Shown here: positions 24,903 through 37,265 of the stretch, one piece after another | Numbering within the stretch: the stretch's first letter is position 1 | How the letters are laid out: every line of letters starts with the position of its first letter | Source of the DNA: Erigeron canadensis | Taxonomy: Eukaryota > Streptophyta > Magnoliopsida > Asterales > Asteraceae | DNA: 64,000 bases | Direction of reading: 5' to 3' | Assembly (NCBI RefSeq): GCF_010389155.1 | Contig: NC_057761.1 | Location: 55,736,587-55,800,586 of the forward strand | Notes under the pieces: model-generated | Told to the model about the DNA's origin: nothing | Seen by the model: the letters and a program-made list of their open reading frames with translations, nothing else | The model's database searches: none | Made by a program: the position numbers and the translations under genes

Positions 24903-25668
24903 AATATGTAATTTGAAGTGTGTTCATATTTGTAAAATTCAAAATTGATTCAAGGGAATCATAGTCTTATAACCATCTATATTGGTGCTTAGCAAAAACA
25001 AGACATCAAACAAGACGAAACGAGTCATCTTTCTATATGTTACTTTGTCTCATTAAAATATTTTAATGATGACAATCTTATACTAAGTTGTTTGATAATG
25101 GAAGATCAATCATATATTTTTTTTTATATAATTTTTTATTTTTTTTTAGATTACAATCCAATCATAAATTGCCTTGAAGGTCCATGCTTTTTCAACATAA
25201 TTAAATAATGCTTTTCGATCAAAAGGAAATAGTATACAACTAAATAATGCTTCAACAAAAGGGTCAAGATGTGCTTGACAAATGTAGTCATGTGAAAGTT
25301 ACACCATAATATGAGCCCATCACATACATATATTATACAATAGTAATTTTAATTTTGATTGTGAATCTACTTAATGATATTTTTGGCTCCATTCCATGTT
25401 CACAACTCATACAATTGATCAAAATCAAGGTATAATACCTAAAATCTCGTTGCTACATATTATAACTGTTTTCTCATGTTGTAGCCTTTAAACACTTAAA
25501 TGTATAAATGTCTTGAGAATCATGAATGTTATTAAAACGTTCACATCAATATTCACTTGGTAGTAAGATTAGATGTATTATATGGCCAAATCGCAATAAC
25601 AAAAGGAGTCTAATCATCATTAATATAATTTATTTGAAACTAGCTATAGTTTATTCATGATGTATGGT

Positions 25669-27124
25669 TGATGTGCGAAATTTAGCTTTAAATTTATAAA
25701 CACGATTTATCGAAAGACTGACTACTACACACTCACAGTCAGTGTACTTGATCGTATGCAGTATAGTAAAAACTGGTAAGCCGAGATCGTTCACAAGGAC
25801 TTTTATAAGCAATTGTAACTGTTAAGTGATTCAAGTAAAATGGGGGGTTTTGTGGCCGACTTGCCACTTTGCAAGTAGTTAGTAAAATTTGTTAGTAATC
25901 CATTAGGATTAATCGAAAAAAGAGTTTGTTGTTTAAAACAAGGATTTAAAGGTCACCTATCTTGATTTCACTCGACAACATGTTGAGATTGCACATTTGA
26001 TGAAGTTCAAATTCAATTTAGTGATTAAATGACCGAGATTCAAATTAATATTCAACCCCGTACCCGTCAGGTTTACAACTTATTTGATTCTCTTGTATAA
26101 ACTAGTTTCATTATTAAGACCGATACCCCGAGACGCCTTTTTATAACTCATCTAGTTCAACAATGGTTTTGATCATTTCAGATAACAATTGTGTCTATTG
26201 ATTGTACCCAACCATCAACCCATTAATTCTTATTAATTATTAATTACCTTCTACCGTACCCATCATAGAACCAACTGCTCCTAACCAAGCAATCAAAATA
26301 ACTTCTACCCAACCCTAGTTGCCACTAAGTTTGAATACAAATTATCCGCAAACAATAATCAAATGACAAAGAGTTAATAGATTAAGATCACGACACAACG
26401 TTAAATCAAATCACTTGAATTATAAAAGATTGTGCAATTCTTACATATTGTTTTACTCTATCAAGATGGATGAAAAGACGATTAGCCAATCATATTAAAT
26501 ATGAAAGAACAAATCAAAATGGAAGAATTCATCGTTACCGAATACAAGGAATTGAAAACGATTAACGAAATGGTTCCAATCGAGCTTACGATCCTTCCAA
26601 ATGGTTGAAAATAAGAAAAACCCTTAAAAAGAACCTAAAAATCGTCTGGAAAAAGTGAGGATAGGGTTTTAGAATAATAATGCTTTCTATTTATAGTTGC
26701 CCGAAATAACACAGAAACCGCCCCCAACTGCGTCGCAGTTGGCTATGACTATTGTTGACCTTGACTAGCTTTGACCGAAGAGCAGGTTCCTTCATAATAC
26801 AACTGCGTTGCAGTCCTACCCAACTGCGAAGCAGTCAGATCCTCTGGAATTGTGCTGCGTCGCAGTTCTGAATTGACCAGCGTTGACCAAGTTTGACTTT
26901 CATTGACCAACTTCCTAGGACATTTCCGTGCCTCGTAAAACGTCCATAAACACTCGTTTAGCTCCAGAAACTTCGTTTTCTCCAGAATAACGCTTTAGTA
27001 CCTGTTAACACCCTGAAACACTAACAAATACCATAAACGCACCAAATATATACGAAAACGACTCTTAAACCTCAATAATCGACTACTTAAGCTATGGGAA
27101 ATGGGTATAAAATATGACATATCA
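25669..27124 (-). mobile_element. Solo LTR, 1456 bp, flanked by a 5-bp duplication
   Basis: The ends are TGATGTGCG...GACATATCA (5'-TG...CA-3') with a perfect 5-bp target duplication ATGGT at 25664-25668 and 27125-27129. There is no internal retroelement coding, primer-binding site or second LTR, so it looks like a solo LTR. The minus strand is the likely sense strand: CTATAAATAG at 26696-26687 is a good TATA box, with a repeat-rich upstream (U3) stretch at 26726-26908. Superfamily (Gypsy or Copia) cannot be told without the internal part; a non-autonomous TRIM or LARD relative is possible. Confidence 0.75.
26687..26696 (-). promoter_or_regulatory. TATA box of the solo LTR
   Basis: CTATAAATAG on the minus strand inside the solo LTR, matching the plant TATA consensus. 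Upstream of it on the same strand lie four CTGCG-NN-GCAGT motifs and seven GTCAA cores. Any transcript would run left towards 25669. Confidence 0.5.
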
Positions 27125-27446
27125 ATGGTCTTATTAAACTAAGTTACTTTGATGTTACGCTATGTATGATCATTTTAAAGTTAAATATGCATTGCAACCA
27201 ATTATCTTCATGATATAATAATCTTGAATATAGCTTGGTAAGCTGATAGTTACAACTTAATAGCTATACTTGCTAGATAAAGGCGAATCTATGCATCAGA
27301 TAAATCGAAAAAAGTTTATTAAAGTTTTCATTGAAGCATGAGCTGTAGTTGTTATAGCTATACTTGCTAGATAAAGGCTATATTATTTTAATTGGGTTTT
27401 ATTATGTTTTATAGAAAAACATATACCTTTAAAAAAAATTGTGATC

Positions 27447-27769
27447 ATTTGAAAACTAAAATTTCGTGAAAATTAAAAAACTGACCAAAACACACTGTGA
27501 TTTGAATTTAACACAATGTGTTATTTAATGAGTTTTTAGAAAACACATTGTGTCAAGTTCATATCACAGTGTGTTTGAACAATTTTCTGATTTTCACGCG
27601 CTATAAAAAACACACGGTGCTTTAAAACTAATAACAATGTGTTTTTAGATTACACAATGAAAACACATTGTGTTTCTATTAAACACAATTAAAACACGTT
27701 GTGTTAAATTCAGATAACAATGTGTTTTGGCCAATTTTCTAGTTTTTACAGAAATTTTAGTTTTCAAAT
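27447..27769. mobile_element. Palindromic MITE-like element, 323 bp
   Basis: Inverted arms of about 75 bp beginning ATTTGAAAACTAAAATTTC on both ends. Between them, ACACAATGTGTT / AACACATTGTGTT is repeated at least six times in both orientations; the motif is itself nearly palindromic. The whole unit can fold as a long hairpin. The target duplication is not clear, so the superfamily is open. Confidence 0.6.
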
Positions 27770-28390
27770 AAACATTTCACTTAAACAAAGCTCAAAACTT
27801 CAAATTTGAATTATGTGCTATTAACAAAGTATATATTTTTATAGTTTAGAGTATTTCGTGAATGGAAATATAAGGTAATCTCATATATTACGCATCCAAC
27901 TAAATATCAATTTGGTCACAATATGCATAGAGTGAAGAGTAGTTGTGTTAGTTCAACATAAACTAAATCAGATCGTGACTTTTACTTTGACTGCATTATT
28001 ATAAGGAGAACACTTAGACATTTAAATCTATAAATTCATAACCACAATAATCAAGTATTAAGTATGAGAACGGAATAAAAACTGAATATAATTATAACAA
28101 TTGAAACGTAACACTCCAAATCTCATATTATTATTATTATAAATGATCTCTTACGACTAGCATTGCGAGATTCACGCATCTCGCATCTCGCACAACCGTG
28201 CCTGAGATATTAGTGGTCTTATTATACGTGTATTCTTTAAAAATCCACTATGTGAACATATGCCATGCGTGAGCCGCGTCATATCAGATAAACACAAATA
28301 AAACAAATTGTTGTTATTAAAAAGGTGAATTCCACACGATTATTGAAAAAGTTTAACATGTGCTAAAAAACCTACTCACCATATAAATTT

Positions 28391-29457
28391 GGATAAATTA
28401 TACTTTTGGTTCCTGAACTTGACATGTTTTTCACTTTTAGTCACTAAACTTCATAAATTATAAATTATACACTGAACTTGCCACTTTTTATCATTTTTGG
28501 TCATCGCGTCAACTTTGTTACCTTTCCTCTGTTAACTTGGATTCATTAGTTTGTTTTTTTTTTCCCAGTTTTTTTTCCGTTTCTTTTATTCTATTATTAA
28601 AAGTGATAATTGATGAAAAGTACACTCAAAACTCAATCCATTTATATGTTTTATTACAAATTTATATAACACTAACAAAAATATTTACGGTTAAATCATA
28701 AGACATTATAGATTATTTAGAGATAAAAAATCTAGAACACGTTACTCCGAATAACCGTTACAATATCTTATTTTTATTATAGTTTAGCAATAGTTAATAA
28801 ATTGAATTAAAGAAAACTATATAAATTAATATAACATAAACAAAAATATACATATATATTTACGGTTAAAGTAGACATAAGAATACTAAAAAATTCAAAT
28901 AGATGCACTAAAAAAAATCTGACTTTATAAATAAAAATTTCAACTAACAATTATTTCATCGTATTTCAAAAAGAATATCAATTATTTCATTTATTCAAAC
29001 TAACCATAAATATTTTTGTTTGTGTTATATAAATTTATATAGTTTTCCTTAATTATTTTATTAACTATTACTAAACTATCACAAAAATAAGATAATGTAA
29101 TGGTTATCCGGAGTAACATGTCCTAGATTTTGTTCTCTGAATAATCGATAATGCCTTATTATTAACTGTAAATATTTTTGTTTGTGTTATATAATTATGT
29201 AATAAATCATATAATTGGATTGAGTTTTGAATGTATTTTTCATCGATTATCACTTTTAATAATGGAATAAATAAAAAAGACGAAAACTAAAAAAAAAATA
29301 AAAATTAAAGAATCTGGGCAAGTTAACGGGGGAAAGGTAACAAAGTTGATGTGGTGACCAAAAGTGACAAGTTTAGTGTATAATTTACAAATTTTGAAGT
29401 TTAATGACTAAAAGTAAAAATTGTGCCAAGTTCAGGGACCAAAAGTGTAATTTATCA
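28391..29457. mobile_element. Mutator-type foldback element, 1067 bp
   Basis: Ends GGATAAATTATACTTTTGGT and, reversed, TGATAAATTACACTTTTGGT; 9-bp target duplication TATAAATTT (28382-28390) and TATAAATCT (29458-29466), one difference. Similarity between the arms does not stop at 100 bp: the stretch 28660-28870 (AAATATTTACGGTTAAATCA, then TTACTCCGAATAACC) returns inverted at about 29010-29200. Most of the element is therefore one imperfect palindrome. Related to the element at 24114-24902. Confidence 0.75.
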
Positions 29458-29751
29458 TATAAATCTCGAATTTATATCGGTCGATCCTAAATAAGTAAAT
29501 ATGTTAAGGGTAACACTTGTATCTTGTTTAGAAACTTACCACTAGCTCATTTTGGTTAATCTAATCTAAATTAAATCAACCAAAGTACTGACTAGTTAAG
29601 GGAAGCTGCTTCGATGTTACCGAAACAGTTGCCCATCACCGATCTTTGTTGCCATTTCATATCTTCATCTATTATTATTATTAATAAAAACAGAAATCTG
29701 TCTTTCCCTCCCCCTTTTCTTCTTCGCTACAGTGCCAATTCATGTTCCCAA
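29458..29751 (+). promoter_or_regulatory. Upstream region of the LDAH gene
   Basis: Holds the probable promoter and leader of the downstream hydrolase gene. An in-frame ATG at 29614 would add 46 residues before the preferred start at 29752; the extra part is hydrophobic and Phe/Pro-rich and has no family counterpart I know. No clear TATA box. Confidence 0.35.
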
Positions 29752-32700
29752 ATGGGACACTTCATTTCCAACAAATCCAGTCTCAGATTGTGCAACGTTT
29801 CCGGGTATTTCCTATTCCCTTCCTCCCCTTTTATATTATTATTATTACATGTATGTATTTGTTATTAATGTCTCTGTGTATCTATATATATGTGATTGGG
29901 GGTTTCAATGATAAATGTAAAATATTTGTTTTTATGATTATTATGGTAAGGCAGTAGGAAGACAGAATTGGTGGAGATTCATGCTACAAATCCCAGAATG
30001 CATCTTCTTTTTCTTCCTGGAAATCCAGGTAGTATATATTATTACGAGTATATATTTCTATATATACACCGTCACCATCACACACACACACACACACAAT
30101 ATACTTCTACACACTCTTGTTGGGTCTTTCTAGATGTAGTCTCTCTACCCTTAGGTAGATGATGATTGTCTTCATTTCACCTCCAGCATACCCGTCTACA
30201 TTTCACCTCCAGCATACCCACCTATAGCGGGATTGGGGTATGTCGTATGTTTGTTGTCTGTTATCTGTTATATGCATCCAACTTGGAACATTTCTATATT
30301 TTGTATCAAACTCCCATATATTGTTATTGTATGTGTTTGATGGAATGATGGTACTTTTGCTGACGTGATATACATGTAAGTTGCCATATTAACAAATATC
30401 ACTGGATGTCTGGATACGTACATAGTAAATGAAAAAAAATTTGATTAGAGAGTTGAAATGTTCTAAGTTGGATACATAATATTGATTTCAGGCTATAGTT
30501 AATTGCAGCTCATAATCGTTATTTTAGAAATCTATAATGGCATCTTTGTTATGCGGCGGCAGATAGATTTAGGTAGTTTATCTTTTTTTATTATTAGATT
30601 TCAAATAGAATATTAAATATTAGAAAACATAATCGGCGGCTGACGCTGGATGGCAGATAATCGTGGTGCTATTAGGCTATCTTCAATGGCTTCTTGAAGA
30701 TGAGTCCTTTGAGGCCCTTGGACGTCCTCACCATTGGAGCATATCCATGTTATGAAGCCCCTAGCCCCCTAGGTGAGGTGCCTTGCACAATGGGATTTGC
30801 CTCAATTCATGTGACGGGGTGGGCCCAAAGTAAAAAACATGTTTTTTACTTGGCTCTTGTGCGTAAAGGGTAGGTGTTGAGGTGGAAATTATGGAGGGTA
30901 AGGATATAATAGGATTGAAAATGAATTGTGGATTTATAAGGATTTGTAAGCACATGATTTGGTAGCTAAGGGCACATAAGGACATGAACAACATTGGAGA
31001 TAGTCTAAGAGGGGAGTGAATGAGTGATGTGTCACTTTTGTATTTGGATGGAAAAAGGTGTGATATGGCACATCGACATTTGTTTCATCTTAAATTGGGG
31101 TAGAGTTTTGCTTTATATAATATGGAGTAGTATAGATATAGACAATATCACAATACTGTCTAGAGCAAATAATGATGCTATCAAATTTGATTTTAATTCC
31201 CACATCACTTTTGCATTGCAATTTAAGGGTTATAGTAAAAAGTTATACCTTCTTGGAATGGAGGAAATAAAGGGTAAAGGAGGGCACCTTGTCCCCGGAA
31301 CCACATTGGATCCCCATCATCCCACCCCATAAGAGTTATGATGCCAGTAAAATACCTTCACTTAATACCCACATGATTTGGGCATCCCCAAGGATTGCAC
31401 CCGCGTCTCTCAACTTCACATGTGGGCTGGTAATGGGTACCACTCCATCTACTGATGGATTGGTGGAATGGAGGAAATATCTCTCTTGAATTTTAATACT
31501 TAAATTATTGTGTGATAATATAAGTTGTTGCTACAGGAGTTATTTCATTTTACACTGATTTTTTGGAGTCCCTTTACGAGCAAATGGGAGAGACTGCTTC
31601 TATTACAGGTAACAACTGTCTGCGAATTTTTATGGTTTTCAATTGTTGCAAGATGAAAGCATTATGTAACATCATAATATGTATTTGTATTTTATGATCA
31701 GGAATTGGGTATATATCACACTCAGAAAAGGTATGTTCTATGGTTTTACAAGTTCTAATGTTACCCAAGATGTGCACACTTTTCTGATCTCACAAGTTTG
31801 TAATGTATGCCTTGCAATTGTTTATGTAGGATTACCTAGTTCTTTTGTCAGGGTTCAAATTATACAAGCTCTCATGTGCTTGATATATTCATTATGAGTT
31901 CTTTAATCAAACTAAAATAGGAAGTGTGATTAAAACAAGATGTTGATATATATGATGCACAATTTGGCAATCTACTTTTAGCTTCTTTTTTCTTTTGCTG
32001 TCAATATAACATTTATAAATCTATTTTGATGGATTGACTTGTTTGTGTATCTGGAACTTAAGGTTACTGTTACTGACAATTTTAGCTTTTATTTGTATGT
32101 TTTTAGCAACATTTTTAGCTTTTATTAACTTTTAAGGGATCAACTGAAAGCCGATTGGTTCCACTTAGTTGCTCGGGGATAAACTGATACAACCGAGCGA
32201 ATACCCTAACTAAACAAATGTTGTGTTTGGTTGTGCCATAAGAGAATTTGTTAGCAATTGACATGGATACATATTAAACTTTGGGTGAATTTCTATAGGA
32301 TTTGCAGCAATCTCAGCGTTTGTTATTTTCTACAGTGATGATGAGAATAAAAATAATGTCAATAAACACTTTTGATAGTAATTCAGAGGTGGCAAATTGG
32401 GTTCATTTCAAAATGAGCATCTTTTTTGGTACATGTCAAATGAGGTCTGACCAAGTTAACTGATAAACACTTTTTGTCTAGATTTCTAATAAGTAATTAG
32501 TGTGTCAATTATATATTTTAATTATTATTATCTGATATTCAGATTAAAAAGATTTAGGAGGTGTACTTCCCATTATAGTTCAGTGGTTGAGCACTAGCTT
32601 TACATGCTGGAGGTCTCGAGTTCGAGACATGGGAAAGACATTTAAAGGAATTTCACCAAGGTTAAGGAGGTTTTATGCCTTAAACAAATGGGGTGCGTTT

Positions 32701-35700
32701 GATCCAGTCAACCTTTTGACTCTTTTGGAACATCTAGAAGTAAGTGGTTAAAACTGACACCTTGAGCTATTGAGATATATGAATCATTAAATTTAAGAAC
32801 TTACTCTGATTTTTTGTCGTCCAAATAGTTAGCTGTTTCCTTGTTAATAGTTTTACCCATAAAACCTGCAATCAAAGGAAATTTCATATTGTAGATACAC
32901 TGTATCAGAACATTACACGAGGTCAAAATACGGAAAATGAGCATGGCACCATACAATATTACGATTGCTTCATGGTAATCACTAGTCATATCATTTTTAT
33001 GTTTGCCAAGAGTATTGGTGTATTACAAAGCTTAGGATATTTCATCTTCGGCCAGTATTAATTTATTGCTGTCTTGATGTATTTCTTTATTTAAAGTTCA
33101 TTTTGAGATTTTTTCTTTATATCTTATGGGATGTGATCGAAATATTTGCTTTTTATGTCAAGTGTTTATGTTGTGAGATAAATCCAGTCTATTTTGGACT
33201 AGTACTTTGTTATCACACTTCATCTGTTTTCTTTGTTTGTATGTATTTTGTTAGGACTGGGAGAACAGAAAGTTGTTCTCACTGAAGGAACAAATTGATC
33301 ATAAGGTAATCTTTCTTGATCTTAGATTTACTTGATAGTTTATAATTGATCATAAGGTTATCTTTCTTGATCTTAGATTTACTTGATAGTGTATCAATGA
33401 TTGTTTGCCGCTTGAAGCTGTTTTACTGATTTAGTCAAATAATCAGCTATTTCAAGTGTTGACTAGTTTATATGATTTAAACATAAAATGACCGGGGACT
33501 ATCTTGTCGAAGGAGATGTCTGATGTGTCTAGCAGGATGAGAGTATTATTTTGTCAATGTATGTTGACTTTATGTTGAGAAAGGGGCAACTAGGTACTTA
33601 TAAAGTGTGATTTTACCCTTGATAATTAGTTTCGCTGCAGCTAGTAGGAGGGATTAGTTCTGGACAATCTGTTAATCTTTTTATTCATAAAAAAATGTTT
33701 ATTACACCTACAAGATACATTAAAATAAGATAATCAGTAGCAAGATGCAAATTCAAGCAGTCATGTTTATCTCCGTCATCAATAATAACAAAGAGTCGTC
33801 AGTGACATGATTTTGATCTCTTTTCCCGTTCCCCCAGATAAATTTCATTCAGCAGGAACTGCAAGCACTGGAAGTCCCTCTTATAGTGGTGTGTTTTATT
33901 GCTTCTTAGATCAAGTACGACAAAATATTTTTTGTGAAAGTTTTCATATATTAACAACTATTTAACTTGATTTCTTTATCTGGTCTCTTCGTTTTGGAGA
34001 TGAACGCATTTCTTACATTAAATACCTGAAACTAAAACATCATATATCTCCTCTACAGGTGGGGCACTCCATTGGGTCCTACATGTCTTTGGAAATATTT
34101 AAACAAATTCCCAAAAAGGTAATAACAAGAAGTTGCAGATTTTTAGTTCATGTTTCACCCTTCTTTCCCTAGATTGGTTTCTGTAAGGTATATATGCTGA
34201 ATGAGCGATATGGGTTCCGGTCAAGCAGGTATTTTTTATTATCTTATGGGCTTGGTAAGATCATGTCTATTGGGGTAAAAATGGGCCAGAATGGATTTGG
34301 GTAAAAGCAGGGTTTTTTTTTTTTTACGTACAAGTTAAAATGAGATGGGTTGGGTTGGTCTGACACTCCCACTAAACTGACACTTTGTTGTCCCTTTTTT
34401 TGATTTTTGCAAATATTTAATTATGATTAGAAACTACATCTTCAATATAATTAGTGAATTAACCCTGTGTGATGTATGTATCTTGATTTATAAAGTAAAA
34501 TAATATATCTACTTCTAAAATTTGTTCAATGTGAAATTTGTACCTGCAACCACTTGATATTCTGTTTTCCTCCATAATCTATTAAAGAAATTTTAGTTAT
34601 AAAGTAGAAATTTAGTCGGTTTATGTTGAGGGGTGCTTTGCATAAACCCCATGGATTAGTGTCCCAACAAAAGGTGAAGTTGAAAACCCATGGGTAAAAG
34701 AAGAGGAGAAAAAGATAGGTATATGCTAATTTTTCTTGTAAATAAAGTGAATCATGATGCTAAGCATACATGTTTGATGATATGATCTCTTTCTTTTTGA
34801 TCTATTGTCATATATGCCTGTTTGTCTCGTTTTCCAATAAATAGAACCGAAATTGACCTTGTTATATTGGTAGCATGTATTATCTTCTCATGCTTCCGTC
34901 TGATATAACAGGTTGCATATTTTATTGCCCTCTATCCATTCTTGGCTGTGAATTCAGAGTCACATCAACAGTCGATTATCAAGAAAATTTCAAGGTTAAA
35001 CTACTGTAACCCTTCATGCTAATACCATATCACTAAACTACCATTACATTCCTGCAGCAAAAGTTAATGACCCTTATCTAGCAGACACCTTTGAACGTTG
35101 TCTGTTGAATCTTTGATATAGAAATGTTTCTTTCCCCCTTTTTTAACTAGTATAATATGATGTATGGATAATAGAGAGGTGGCATTGTAGAAATACTTAC
35201 TTGTGAATGGGTCGATTTTGGTAGTGTTTTATGATTCTTAGCTTAAAAGGCATATAGTTGGTAATATGGGAACGGGCCTAATGGGATGAATGGGTTAAAG
35301 GTCACCCAAAGTCTTTTTTCTGATGCATACAACCTAATGTTGTTTTTCACTTTTTTACTTTTTTATTTATTTTATTTTATTTTTATTTTTTATTTTTTTT
35401 GTCAAAGATATTATATTTTTGTTGCAACATTGTTATTTGATCGTAACTATAATAAATAATAAATGGACGAAGGTGTTTGGTTGTCAAACCAACCTGGTTG
35501 CCCGTTACCTAACCTGCCTTTCTTTCCACTTCTATCATGTTACTGGTGTTTTTACTATGATCACCAAATCGTGGTTTTATACTCAGTTTTTCTTTGACAA
35601 AGTTTTAAAACATGTTTCAAGCAGATCCCGATTTGCATCTAGATTGATCAGTGCGATCGTCGCATTGTTGGGATTGCTACCAGTTAGGGCATCAGCATTT

Positions 35701-37224
35701 ATTGCAAAAAACTCATTGGCGAAATCATGGTCCTCTACTGCTATTGATGCTCTTTGTACAAGTGTTCTTAAGGTGGGTCCAGTTTATTTGACTGAAAGTT
35801 TCATTTGTAGACGAGGTTATATGGATTATTTCAAATTTGCATAAAAACAAAGCCAACAGTCTATTTTACGTGACTGGAACCTTGCACTAGAAAAATTCAT
35901 CATAGTTTCAAATTTTTTAATATAAGGTTAAGATAGCCAGTTTTTAGGTCCAAAGTCGGATTAAAACAACGTGACTAAAGTACCACACCACAAGGTACCA
36001 CATCTTTGGCTGTTTATCAGGTCAGATTACGTTGACTCAAAGTTTCTGTAAATTGGCTATATAAGTAAAACAAATGAAACTTTACCTCAAATAGAAGTTC
36101 GACCATATAGATTATCTACTCAAAATGAAAACATATGAATGCATTTTACACTTATACCCAAAAAAAAAATTAAACTTGCTGGGACAACCATAATAAGTAT
36201 AGGACATCTCACTACTTTATATATTTAGTATTTATCATTTATCATCTAGAAAAACATATAATTATACATTCATATTCAGAATTATTGTGTCAGTTTGTAT
36301 GGGACCTGTTCTATTTTTGTTAAAGTGGTCCTAGAAGTCCTTTTTGACTTTATTTTTTGAAGTTTATAGTTTATACACCCACATATTGGAAGGTGTACAC
36401 ACACACACACAATGAACAATGTGCTTTATTTGGAAGATGATATAATAGTTACTTACATCAAGTATTATTGTTTATCCTTTTCAGTATCACACAATGAACA
36501 ATGTGCTTTATTTGGCCATGACCGAGTTTGAAGAGGTATATAATCTTTTCGAAATTAGAAAAGCTTACCATCTTGTTCCTTCGATATGTAAAACACATTG
36601 AAACAAAATTGGAATTATAACAGACATCTTTTATATAGCTATACAAGGAACCGGATTGGGATTTTATGAGGAAAAAGCACAATCGGATTGCATACTTGTA
36701 TGGTGATGATGATCACTGGGCTCCATTGCGCATGCATGATGAGGTAAAACATTGATGTCATTCGTGCTTACATATCTTTGGGATAGTATTATCTACTTCA
36801 AGATAGTGTTTGAAGTTGAAATTGTTCGACTCCTTGACAAACTCTGATTATCTGATAAGCTACTAGATAATAAGATAAATGGTGCTTCCAACGTATAGCC
36901 TAGTTGCGTCCGGAGATGGTGGCATTTGATAATATCTCAGGTTCGATAGGAGCCGTATTCATTTGAAAGATTGTCTTGAAAAGTTGGATCAGTCCACCAT
37001 ATGAGCTGGGTTTGGCTGTACTTGATTACCTCTACATGATTGATATGGCCTATGGGTGGGTCTGGCGTGGGCCGATTGCGATTGTCAAAATAAATTATCT
37101 AAAATGGCCAAAACGGATGTTTTGTGTATTGTTGAAATTCTCAAATTTCACACCATTTACTATTTATTGACTATACAAATGATGTTTTTGTTTAAACAAA
37201 ATATCATATATAATAATAATTAGT

Positions 37225-37265
<41 letters not shown>

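Noticed and set aside
32576..32640. A tRNA gene in LDAH intron 4
   Set aside because: Box A and B are present but I cannot pair an acceptor stem or a clear anticodon arm, so a SINE head is more likely.
35419..35844. A 141-aa open frame as a separate gene
   Set aside because: Only its middle (35625-35772) is coding, as LDAH exon 9; the rest is intron.
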